Positions 32,354-40,083 of a DNA stretch of 45,403 nucleotides are shown in pieces. Each line of letters opens with the position of its first letter. Positions within the stretch are counted from its first letter, which is position 1. The stretch is from Bacteroidales bacterium (GTDB lineage Bacteria > Bacteroidota > Bacteroidia > Bacteroidales > F082): the NCBI GenBank assembly GCA_015493215.1, contig WGDP01000327.1:1-45403 (forward strand), given 5' to 3'. A model generated the notes under the pieces. That model saw only the letters and a program-made list of their open reading frames with translations, was not told where the DNA came from and did no database searches. The position numbers were made by a program, and so were the translations under genes.

Positions 32354-35143
32354 ATGAACAAAATAATTAAACAAAAAAAGGTCAACATATTTCGGTATAA
32401 TTCACTATTTCAACACAATACACTGAGGTTAAATACTGTCTTTTCAATCTTTAATATTGCTTTAGCAAAAGCATTTATTTTTATCTTGTTGTTGCCGGGT
32501 TTGCAGGCTAGCAGCCAATCATTCCCCAAAACAATTAAACTCGATGTTCAAAATGGCCTAATACAAAATACTATATGGGGTATTGAGGAAGATGCAAGCC
32601 ACCGAATTTGGATAGGGACACCAGGAGGTTTACAAATATACGATGGTTTTGAACTCATCACCATACCAAAAATAGAAGGAACTATATTACGTTTACAAAA
32701 ACACGATTCTTCCATTTACTGTATCACTATCAGTAACTTGTATAAATTTAACCCAACTGATCTAAGCTTCTCAAAGACAACTTTTCCAAGAACTTATTTC
32801 TATTTATCCGAGTTTTCGGAAAAAGGAATTATACTGTCAGCAGATAAAGATAGTTTGTTGCTTTTTTACGATTACAATCTTCGTAAGACAACCAGACATT
32901 TACAAATAAAAAAAAATGCTTCCCGCTTATTTGAATTTACACTATCCGGAATACCGTTTTTTGGGGGTGTAAATGGCTTGTTCGTAAATGACTCTATTCC
33001 CATTTCTAAATCTTATTGTAAACAATACGTTAAATATAACCTGCATCGCGCATTTATTGCATCGCATAAAGGCCTGCTTGAGCTTTTGGTAACTAATGGC
33101 AAATTGCAGGTAAAGCGACATTTTCAGGATTTGAGAATTACGCATTTACTTGTGGATGTTAACAAGAATTTATGGGTGGCAACTGCCGACAATGGTATTT
33201 TTATGATTCACGGAAACTCGTTAAAATCGGAGTTTTTCTCAAAAACAAAACCTGACGGAAATCCATTAAGTTGTTGGAGGTTCAGCAAAATTGGCGGACA
33301 ACTTTACGTTAATACAGCTTATGGATTGGTGTCTGTCAATGAAAAAAACTGGCAAAACGAAAAGGTTCATCAAATTACTAAAAACCTGGCCTGCAACACT
33401 GCCGTTGAAGGTGATGATTTTATTTTGATAGGCAGCAGAAGTAATGGTATTTATCGATTGAAGAGTAATAAATTAGAGCAGGTTTTCGTAAATAATTCCG
33501 AACAACTGGATAATATAATCGTTCAAATTGAAAAGAACAAAAAAGGTTTTTTGGCTTCTTCCAAATATTCATTTATTCAGCTTGACAAAAAGGGAAATTT
33601 TATCTCCCAGAGACTTAGCGATTTCGATGATGTATTTGGCTATACCATGGAGTTTTTACAATTTCCCAACGGAATAATGAACTCCCGGACAACCGGTGTA
33701 GTTGAGTTAGATTCAAATTTGAAAGTGGTAGGGAACTTCAAAGGCGATTCCATTCAGGTGGTTTCGATGATGCGCAAATATCAAAATGAATGGTGGGGCG
33801 TTTCCATGGATGCCGGCTTAATAAAACTGGAACACAAACAATTGGTTAAACAAAGATTTCCCGACAGACATTTGTTTACTTTGAATAATTGGAACGACAG
33901 CACACTTTGGATTAGTGGAATTCATGGTATTTATCAATATGCCGATAATTATATCCGTCCATTTAAACCACAAAATGGCTTTCCCTTAAAAGAGTATAAC
34001 CAAAATGCAGTTTATAAAGACTCGTTGGGATTTTTATACTATGCAGGAGTTGGGGGAATTCAAAAATTTCATCCCGACAGTTTGACTTTTTTTCCAAATC
34101 CCCCAACGGTTGTAATCGAAAGAAATGGAACTCGCTTACACCCACACGATCTTAGCCACTTGAATTTCGACCAGTCACAAATAATTATTGATGTACATCC
34201 TGTTTCCATAACCAATCAAAATTATTTTAAAATTGAAATAACTATCGACACACAATGGGTTGAAATCAAACAGCCTGAACAGTTGAAATTTTCATTAAAT
34301 TATGGCACTTCTAAATTAAAAGTAAAAGTTACCGACTTGGTTCATAAAACCAATAGCACCACTATTTATACTTTTAGCAGGTCGTTTCCTTTCTGGCAAA
34401 AACCATGGTTTATTATATTTGTATTTCTGTTGGTAATATTACTAATTGTGGGTTTAGTAAGTTTTATTGGCTTTACACGAACCAGAAAACAGCATAAAAT
34501 AGATCAGATTCGGATTGAAGAACAGAAAAAAGGGCTTACAGCTGTAATTCAGGCACAGGAAAACGAGCGTAAAAGAATTGCCAAAGATTTACATGATGGC
34601 ATAGTCCAGCAATTAGGGGGGCTGAAACTGGGATTGCAAAAAGCATTTATGAACTCGGAAACTGAAGAAAGCAGTAAATTGGTTAAGGTACTTGATGATT
34701 CTACAAAAGAATTACGCGATTTGTCGCATAAAATGATGCCTCGTGCCCTAAGCGAGTTAGGCTTGATTCCGGCTTTGGAAGATATGCTTGAAAATAGCTT
34801 GGGACATTCCGATATCAAATATCAGTTTGAACATTTTGGAATAAACAGCCGATTTAACGAAAACATAGAAATTGTACTTTACCGAATTGCTCAGGAACTG
34901 ATTAACAACGTAATAAAACACAGTAATGCCAATAAAGTAAATATACAATTGTTTAAAACTTCAAACGATATTCTGTTAATTGTTGAAGATAACGGTAAGG
35001 GAATCGTTGATTTACAACATAAAAAAGGAATAGGTTTAATGAATATCTCAAGTCGTTTAGATACCATAAATGGAAAAGTGAAGTTTGAACCCAGCCCCGA
35101 AAGCGGGACATTAGTAACAATTAAAATACCAATTCAACAATGA
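32354..35143 (+). CDS. Membrane histidine kinase with extracytoplasmic propeller sensor
   Basis: A 929-residue protein. A signal/anchor segment (about 38-55) is followed by a large periplasmic region to about 680 with propeller repeats, such as IWGIEEDASHRIWIGTPGGL and ITHLLVDVNKNLWVATADNGI, and a Y_Y_Y-like strand domain. A membrane helix (about 689-712) leads to a HisKA_3 domain with ERKRIAKDLHDGIVQQLGGL (phospho-His near 747) and a HATPase domain (RIAQELINNVIKH, EDNGKGI). This is the NarX-type kinase class. The next gene, a NarL-type regulator, overlaps by ATGA, so they form one operon and a cognate pair. The signal sensed is unknown. Confidence 0.93.
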   Translation: MNKIIKQKKVNIFRYNSLFQHNTLRLNTVFSIFNIALAKAFIFILLLPGLQASSQSFPKTIKLDVQNGLIQNTIWGIEEDASHRIWIGTPGGLQIYDGFELITIPKIEGTILRLQKHDSSIYCITISNLYKFNPTDLSFSKTTFPRTYFYLSEFSEKGIILSADKDSLLLFYDYNLRKTTRHLQIKKNASRLFEFTLSGIPFFGGVNGLFVNDSIPISKSYCKQYVKYNLHRAFIASHKGLLELLVTNGKLQVKRHFQDLRITHLLVDVNKNLWVATADNGIFMIHGNSLKSEFFSKTKPDGNPLSCWRFSKIGGQLYVNTAYGLVSVNEKNWQNEKVHQITKNLACNTAVEGDDFILIGSRSNGIYRLKSNKLEQVFVNNSEQLDNIIVQIEKNKKGFLASSKYSFIQLDKKGNFISQRLSDFDDVFGYTMEFLQFPNGIMNSRTTGVVELDSNLKVVGNFKGDSIQVVSMMRKYQNEWWGVSMDAGLIKLEHKQLVKQRFPDRHLFTLNNWNDSTLWISGIHGIYQYADNYIRPFKPQNGFPLKEYNQNAVYKDSLGFLYYAGVGGIQKFHPDSLTFFPNPPTVVIERNGTRLHPHDLSHLNFDQSQIIIDVHPVSITNQNYFKIEITIDTQWVEIKQPEQLKFSLNYGTSKLKVKVTDLVHKTNSTTIYTFSRSFPFWQKPWFIIFVFLLVILLIVGLVSFIGFTRTRKQHKIDQIRIEEQKKGLTAVIQAQENERKRIAKDLHDGIVQQLGGLKLGLQKAFMNSETEESSKLVKVLDDSTKELRDLSHKMMPRALSELGLIPALEDMLENSLGHSDIKYQFEHFGINSRFNENIEIVLYRIAQELINNVIKHSNANKVNIQLFKTSNDILLIVEDNGKGIVDLQHKKGIGLMNISSRLDTINGKVKFEPSPESGTLVTIKIPIQQ

Positions 35144-35781
35144 TAAATATAATTTTAGCAGACGATCATCACCTGATAATCGAAGGTATTTCCAAACTTT
35201 TGGAAGATGATGCTGATATCAATATCGTAGCCACTTGTGAAAATGGAAGCAAAGTATTGGAGATACTGCCCAAAATAAATGTAGATGTATTATTGCTCGA
35301 TTTGGACATGCCAATCATGAACGGCATGCAATGCGCGGAGGCTGTTAAACAAAAATATCCGGAAGTTAAAATTGCAATCCTGACAATGCATAAGGAAAAC
35401 TCACTGATACAAAAGTTTATTGAGTTTGGCGTAAATGGATATTTCCTAAAAACTATTCAAAAAAATGAATTAACACATGCTATAAAAACAATAGCTGCCG
35501 GTGGGGATTATTTTACCTCCGACGTAACTAAAGCTTTATTGAAAAAACAATCAACTCATCCCGATGTTACCCAAAGCCCTTTATTAAAGGAACTAACCCG
35601 CCGCGAAATAGAAATAATTAATTTGGTTGCACAGGGGCTTTCAAATAACGAAATTGGAAAGAAACTGTTTATCAGCCCACGCACCGCCGACACACATAGG
35701 ACAAATATTATGCGCAAACTCGACTTGCACAATGTTGCCGAAATTGTCCGCTTTGCTTTTCAGAATAAGTTGATTGACTAG
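35140..35781 (+). CDS. NarL/LuxR-family response regulator
   Basis: A 213-residue protein with an N-terminal receiver (ADDHH acid pocket, phospho-Asp54 in LLLDLDMPIMNG) and a C-terminal LuxR-type HTH (LTRREIEIINLVAQGLSNNE followed by ISPRTADTHRTNIMRKL). It starts in a 4-nt ATGA overlap with the propeller kinase gene. Regulators of this class bind short inverted repeats as dimers; a perfect palindrome lies 51 nt after its stop, ahead of the exported-protein gene. Confidence 0.95.
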   Translation: MINIILADDHHLIIEGISKLLEDDADINIVATCENGSKVLEILPKINVDVLLLDLDMPIMNGMQCAEAVKQKYPEVKIAILTMHKENSLIQKFIEFGVNGYFLKTIQKNELTHAIKTIAAGGDYFTSDVTKALLKKQSTHPDVTQSPLLKELTRREIEIINLVAQGLSNNEIGKKLFISPRTADTHRTNIMRKLDLHNVAEIVRFAFQNKLID

Positions 35782-35832
35782 TGTGCCTGTGTTCCGCACG
35801 CAGAAAATAACAAACAAAAGCATAACAAAACC

Positions 35833-35848
35833 TACGGTATGTACCGTA
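35833..35848. promoter_or_regulatory. Perfect palindrome, candidate operator for the adjacent response regulator
   Basis: TACGGTA TG TACCGTA: two 7-nt arms, perfectly complementary, with a 2-nt centre. A further half site TACCGT lies at 35855-35860. The palindrome centre is about 55-60 nt upstream of the -7 box at 35894-35901, a normal distance for an activator. Binding by the regulator is an inference. Confidence 0.55.
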
Positions 35849-35870
35849 TAAAAATACCGTTGCCCCTCTA

Positions 35871-35901
35871 TTTCACAACTACCTGATTGTCTTCATCTTT
35901 G
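35871..35901 (+). promoter_or_regulatory. Promoter-like box for the exported-protein gene
   Basis: TTTC (35871-35874), 19 nt, CATCTTTG (35894-35901). Each box is one base from consensus. A weak promoter next to a palindrome would suit activation by the response regulator. Transcription from here would give a leader of about 115 nt. Confidence 0.45.
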
Positions 35902-35942
35902 CACTGTTGATTTTTACACCTAAAAGCATGTAAAAGTATTTT

Positions 35943-36025
35943 GCAGAGTTGCTCGCCCAAAAATTGCTTTAAGGTAAATCAACTAAGGGGAAGAGCACTC
36001 TGCTTAACTAAAACCTTAAAGCAAT
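35943..36025 (+). other. Structured 5' leader with two interleaved stems covering the start codon
   Basis: Stem A: GCAGAGTTGCTC (35943-35954) with GAGCACTCTGC (35993-36003), 11 pairs and one bulge. Stem B: ATTGCTTTAAGGT (35963-35975) with ACCTTAAAGCAAT (36013-36025), 13 perfect pairs. The order A-B-A'-B' means the stems form either a pseudoknot or two exclusive folds. The 3' arm of stem B ends on the AT of the ATG at 36024, so stem B would block translation. This is a candidate cis-regulatory RNA of unknown type. Confidence 0.6.
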
Positions 36026-37046
36026 GAAAACATTCATTCAACAAAAAACAATTCGTAGAAAAAGATTCCTCTCTACAATCTTCATCACTTTATGCTTATT
36101 CCTAATTCATACAAGCGTTGATGCACAATCAAGAGCAATGAAATCCGCCAAAAAAAACTATGAAAAAGAGCTGGTAGCTTTCCAAAAGTTAATGGATAAC
36201 CAAAAGCAATTAAATAAGATGATGCGTTATCAATATGGAGTTGCAGGTAGCTATGAAAAAAAATATAATAGAAAACATGGCCTTGCTACAAAAGAAGATT
36301 ATAAGATTCCAAAAAAAGTGGGCATTATGGCATTTTATATTTCTGATAACGACTATTCTATTATTGGAGACGAGTGGATTACCACCTATAAATCAACCAA
36401 GAAAAAAGTAAACGTAATTGTTCAGCGTATTTACGATCAATGCATCGATGGCATCAAAAAACAATATGCCTCCATGGGGATGGAATTGTTAAGCCCTGAC
36501 GAATTTTTAACAACCGAAAAGCTTAAAAATTTCTACCATAATTATCCATTACCAAATTTAGAAGGCAAAGCTGGCGTGTTTGATATAGCTGGAAACGGGG
36601 CAGCTGTTCCCGATGGCTACAGGTTACTTCCGTATGGATCTGTTTGGGGATTACATAAGTTTGCAAAGGAGCAGCGCGATTATTTTATGGGCCTTGATTT
36701 GGATGCTTTTATAATAGTTGAAATAAAGCTTACTTCTGCTGATAATACCTTAAACGGTATTATTGCAAAATTTTATTATAAAAACCCCGGATTTAAAGAA
36801 TCTGATCATGCTAAGAGCGATAAATTTGTTGCAGGATATACTGCATATTCAACAGGCAATGTTGATATAAACTTTAAACCACCCATAAGAGGAATTTATA
36901 TAAAACAAGTAATGGATTACACCAATAAAAGAGGTAAGACTAATAAAAAATTAGCACCCGTTGATATGAATCCAAACGTCAGTAAATTGGTGGAACATGT
37001 AGTTGCAAGTCTGGGCAGAAATTCTGTAAAGCAAATTACTAAATAA
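36024..37046 (+). CDS. Exported protein of unknown function
   Basis: A 340-residue protein that I do not recognise. It has a long basic N-terminus and a hydrophobic segment ending VDAQS, a likely Sec signal peptide of about 35 residues. The mature part is Lys-rich, with a coiled-coil-like stretch (KSAKKNYEKELVAFQKLMDN), then alternating strands and helices (KKVGIMAFYISDNDYSIIGD, LDLDAFIIVEIKLT) that loosely recall lipoprotein folds such as CsgG or LpoB; that resemblance is weak. It is downstream of the kinase/regulator pair, behind a palindrome and a structured leader, and is followed by two small lipoproteins, which suggests an envelope response. Confidence 0.85.
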   Translation: MKTFIQQKTIRRKRFLSTIFITLCLFLIHTSVDAQSRAMKSAKKNYEKELVAFQKLMDNQKQLNKMMRYQYGVAGSYEKKYNRKHGLATKEDYKIPKKVGIMAFYISDNDYSIIGDEWITTYKSTKKKVNVIVQRIYDQCIDGIKKQYASMGMELLSPDEFLTTEKLKNFYHNYPLPNLEGKAGVFDIAGNGAAVPDGYRLLPYGSVWGLHKFAKEQRDYFMGLDLDAFIIVEIKLTSADNTLNGIIAKFYYKNPGFKESDHAKSDKFVAGYTAYSTGNVDINFKPPIRGIYIKQVMDYTNKRGKTNKKLAPVDMNPNVSKLVEHVVASLGRNSVKQITK

Positions 37047-37093
37047 TCATAAATAGCTAAACCTTACACCGTTAATTTCAAAAACAAAATATT

Positions 37094-37618
37094 ATGAAAA
37101 AAATTACAACTATTTTATTAATAGCAACGCTTATCCTTAATTTTAACTCTTGCAAGAAAGCAAATGAAACAACACCTGATGGCGGTAATACTCCGTCACA
37201 AGAGGAATTTGTTAAATGCAAGATTGACGGGGTCGATTTCATTTCGAAAGATGACAATCTTTTTAACCATGCTAAGATCATTTCACTTGGCGGTCTAACC
37301 ATGCATCAGCTACGAGGTGCCGATGAAGCTACTGAAGCCATCCTGTTAAGCCTATACGATTTTGATGGCACAGGCGTGTACGATGTTGCTGATCCTGACA
37401 AAAACACAACTTGTCAGTGGCTAACGGTTGGACCATATGCCACTTACGGTTGTGATCGGAAAAATGCTTTAGCAGGAAAGGTTTCCGGTAAAGTAGAAAT
37501 TACCTTTAATAGTGCCGAAAGAATTGAAGGAACCTTTGAATTTACAGCTATCAATGGTGAAAACGAAACAGATAAAGTTACCATAACCGAAGGTGAGTTT
37601 AGGTTGAATTACAAATAA
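37094..37618 (+). CDS. Small putative lipoprotein, DUF6252-like, paralogue 1
   Basis: A 174-residue protein with a lipoprotein signal (ILNFNSCKK), a short polar linker, and one beta-rich domain: VKCKIDGVDF at the start, GTGVYDV in the middle and KVEITFNSAERIEGTFEFTA, then VTITEGEFRLNYK at the end. The pattern matches Bacteroidetes lipoproteins of the DUF6252 kind, whose function is unknown. It has the same framework as the next gene, so the pair arose by duplication. It follows the unknown exported-protein gene by 47 nt and may share its transcript. Confidence 0.85.
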   Translation: MKKITTILLIATLILNFNSCKKANETTPDGGNTPSQEEFVKCKIDGVDFISKDDNLFNHAKIISLGGLTMHQLRGADEATEAILLSLYDFDGTGVYDVADPDKNTTCQWLTVGPYATYGCDRKNALAGKVSGKVEITFNSAERIEGTFEFTAINGENETDKVTITEGEFRLNYK

Positions 37619-37723
37619 TTAATCGGTTTATTTTAGGTTTGGTAGTTTTCAAAGCCTTCAATTTTCAAATAAAAGACTTTAAACAAGTTCTATAAATTAA
37701 TCACTAATTAAAAACAATAATTT

Positions 37724-38227
37724 ATGAATTACATGAAATTTTTATCATTGCTGTTAGTTTTTGGAGCAATACTTAGTTTTGGTAGTTGTACCAAAAATAA
37801 TGATACTGCTAATCCGGACAATTCGGATGTGTATCTTACTTGTAAAATTGACGGCACTGTCTTTTCTGCCGAACCTTTAACAGTGGGAGGAACAAGCAAT
37901 GGCAACAATTTTACTGTTCAAGGAAATGGTTCCGGTCTAGATGCTCTTTCGGTTTCCATGATATTGAATTCTTCTTATAAAGGGGTGGGAACTTATGGTT
38001 TTGGCAAGAATTACCTGGCCAATACCGCTATATATCTACCAAAAGCTCTCAATCCTGCTGAGGCATTTTCGGCTGTTTTTGCCGGGAATGATGCCGGGCA
38101 AATAAAAATTACTTTAGATGATGGAACATATGTGGAAGGTACTTTTTATTTCAATTGTGCAAACCAGAATAATACTTCTCAAACAGCAAATATAACTGAG
38201 GGTAAGTTCAGAATGAAATTGCCATAG
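37724..38227 (+). CDS. Small putative lipoprotein, DUF6252-like, paralogue 2
   Basis: A 167-residue protein with a lipoprotein signal (LSFGSCTKN) and the same domain as the previous gene: YLTCKIDGTVF, KGVGTYGFG, GQIKITLDDGTYVEGTFYF and ITEGKFRMKLP. The two domains align along their length but are clearly diverged. A 105-nt AT-rich spacer separates them. Role unknown; probably anchored in the outer membrane or periplasm. Confidence 0.85.
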   Translation: MNYMKFLSLLLVFGAILSFGSCTKNNDTANPDNSDVYLTCKIDGTVFSAEPLTVGGTSNGNNFTVQGNGSGLDALSVSMILNSSYKGVGTYGFGKNYLANTAIYLPKALNPAEAFSAVFAGNDAGQIKITLDDGTYVEGTFYFNCANQNNTSQTANITEGKFRMKLP

Positions 38228-38481
38228 TGTGTGGCTTTATGTCAGCCCCTGACTTACACCAATTTATATGCCTATTGCAACACAAAATACACAGAGTTTG
38301 CAGAGTCCAATGGTATAGCAATGAGTATGACAAAAAAGTATGAGTCATATGAAAACGCGGTAACAGAATGTATTAACAAAACGCTCAAGTACAAATATTA
38401 TCTAAAGTAAACCATAAAGACCACATTTAAGTTTAAATCTTATAAAACCATCGGAAGCATACCTAAATTCAATTGTAACCT
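38228..38481. other. Gene-free segment, possibly with a gene remnant
   Basis: This is the first part of a 405-nt gap. The only frame of note is 38321-38410 (29 codons, MSMTKKYESYENAV and on), without a ribosome site or recognisable family. No hairpin terminator is evident after the lipoprotein gene. Confidence 0.4.
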
Positions 38482-38602
38482 ATAAATCATAGAAGGAATA
38501 AAAGGAATAAAAGGGAAGTTAAGGGATTGAAAATTTAGTAACTTGCCCGAAAATTAAAACAAGGACATCGGCAGAAAAGTTCTTTCAGGATTTGTTGGAT
38601 GT
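38482..38602 (+). repeat. Dispersed repeat, copy 2 (before the Fic gene)
   Basis: Matches 32191-32305 in the same orientation, including GAAAATTTAGTAACTTGCCC and GCAGAAAAGTT. A local GGAATAAAA duplication makes it slightly longer. The similarity stops inside the first hairpin arm of copy 1; the second arm is absent here. It ends 30 nt before the fic start. Confidence 0.8.
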
Positions 38603-38632
38603 TTGATTATAAGATTAATAATTGATTAACAG

Positions 38633-39391
38633 ATGATATTATTTCCACCAAAATTATTAAACGTAAGTCAAACTAAAATTATTGAAATTGACCATAAGCT
38701 TAAATCTATATATCGGAATGTTATTTTTGACAGAACGATTTCATCAAGAAAGCTATTGGATACTTTTGCAAACAGCACAAATAATTTGACAGAACTTTTG
38801 AGTATTAAAAATGCTCAAATGGAAGCACAAGATGAGTCGGAATTAAAAGTTTATCATAAAAATTTACAAAAAACAATTAATTATGTTTTAAACGAAATTA
38901 AAAATGATAAACCCTTTAGTAAACAAGTGCAGCTGTTTCAGTTATTTAGATTGTTGTCCCCGGAATCATATCGACTACATCCCAATAGATATAGAGATGG
39001 TTTAGTAATGGTTGGAAATCATATATGCCCAGAGTCCAAAGAAATAGAAAGCCTTATTTCTCAACTTTTTTATAATATCGAAAATATTGAACATCCAATA
39101 ATAAAAGCCATTTATTTCCATCACGAATTAATCAGAATCCATCCATTTTCTGATGGTAATGGAAGAGTAACGAGAATAGCAAAAAATTGGATATTAATGT
39201 TTGATTTATATCCACCAATTTTTATAAAAAATGAGATAGAAAAAAAAGATTATATAAAAACTTTAAGTGATAGTTTTGATTATTTAAGACACACAAAACC
39301 AATTTGGAATAGTTATATTTCAGATTTTTTTAATCAAGAAATTAATCGTATTTTACAAAACACAAATTTAATTTTAAAAGAGATAAAATAA
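38633..39391 (+). CDS. Fic-domain protein (putative AMP transferase)
   Basis: A 252-residue protein with the complete Fic motif HPFSDGNGRVTR preceded by AIYFHHELIRI. Fic proteins usually move AMP from ATP to a hydroxyl side chain of a target protein. An N-terminal inhibitory helix of the [S/T]xxxE[G/N] kind is not clear: the nearest match, NAQMEAQ, lacks the Ser/Thr. There is no obvious second DNA-binding domain. The DNA is strongly AT-rich (39241-39300 has 12 G/C in 60), unlike rmlC next to it, which suggests acquisition. The target and any antitoxin are unknown. Confidence 0.9.
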   Translation: MILFPPKLLNVSQTKIIEIDHKLKSIYRNVIFDRTISSRKLLDTFANSTNNLTELLSIKNAQMEAQDESELKVYHKNLQKTINYVLNEIKNDKPFSKQVQLFQLFRLLSPESYRLHPNRYRDGLVMVGNHICPESKEIESLISQLFYNIENIEHPIIKAIYFHHELIRIHPFSDGNGRVTRIAKNWILMFDLYPPIFIKNEIEKKDYIKTLSDSFDYLRHTKPIWNSYISDFFNQEINRILQNTNLILKEIK

Positions 39392-39401
39392 ATAATTAAA
39401 G

Positions 39402-39491
39402 ATGGATAAAACTCAACTTCAGTTATTCAAAAATTTGATTAATTTTGAATATGAAGAAAATATCAGTAAAATAATATTAATATGGAAATAG
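39402..39491 (+). other. Possible truncated gene start between fic and rmlC
   Basis: A 29-codon frame starting MDKTQLQLFKNLINFEYEEN, 10 nt after the fic stop and running 10 nt into rmlC. Composition is AT-rich like fic. It may be the beginning of a gene cut off where the AT-rich segment meets the rmlC region; a real small protein is less likely. Confidence 0.3.
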
Positions 39492-40027
39492 TTGAAACGC
39501 AAATCCCTGATCTTTACATAGTAAAACCGACTGTGTTCAAAGACAGCAGAGGGTACTTTTTTGAATCATACAATAAAGAAGCGTTTTTAAGAAGTGGTAT
39601 CGATCAAAATTTTGTACAAGACAACGAATCTAAATCTGCCAAAGGTGTATTGCGGGGTTTGCATTTTCAAAAACCGCCCTTTGCACAGGGAAAACTGGTA
39701 AGGGTAATTAAAGGAGCTGTCAGGGATGTGGCTGTTGATTTGCGTATATCATCGCCAACTTACGGCAAGTGGGCCTCAATCGACCTTACCGAAGATAACA
39801 AATGGATGTATTGGGTGCCGCCCGGATTTGCCCATGGGTTTGTTACCCTGGAAGACGATACGGTTTTCTTTTACAAATGTACCAATGTTTATAACAAAGC
39901 TTCGGAAGGAGCCATTCGCTGGGACGATCCCGATTTAAACATTGACTGGGGAATCGACAACCCTTTACTTTCGGATAAAGATAAAATTGCACCGCTGTTT
40001 GCCGATTTTAAATCTCCTTTTAAGTAA
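39482..40027 (+). CDS. rfbC: dTDP-4-dehydrorhamnose 3,5-epimerase RmlC
   Basis: A 181-residue cupin of normal length. Conserved features are FKDSRGYFFESYN, QDNESKSAKGVLRGLHFQ with the catalytic His, VIKGAVRDVAVDLR and WVPPGFAHGFVTLED. It performs the third step of dTDP-rhamnose synthesis. Unusually it stands apart from rmlB (23933) and has no rml neighbour; the upstream gene is fic. The start is supported by the conserved N-terminus. Confidence 0.96.
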   Translation: MEIVETQIPDLYIVKPTVFKDSRGYFFESYNKEAFLRSGIDQNFVQDNESKSAKGVLRGLHFQKPPFAQGKLVRVIKGAVRDVAVDLRISSPTYGKWASIDLTEDNKWMYWVPPGFAHGFVTLEDDTVFFYKCTNVYNKASEGAIRWDDPDLNIDWGIDNPLLSDKDKIAPLFADFKSPFK

Positions 40028-40083
40028 TAATTGTAGCAGCCCGTTTAATAAAATGATTTTACCATCTTTATCAGCATAAAATT

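Noticed and set aside
36024-37046. Calling the exported protein a CsgG/LpoB homologue
   Set aside because: Only a loose strand pattern supports this; no diagnostic motif is present.
38321-38410. 29-codon plus-strand frame MSMTKKYESYENAV
   Set aside because: No ribosome site and no similarity I can name.
38633-39391. Fic gene as a Fic-antitoxin (FicT/FicA) operon
   Set aside because: No small antitoxin gene with the inhibitory motif precedes it.
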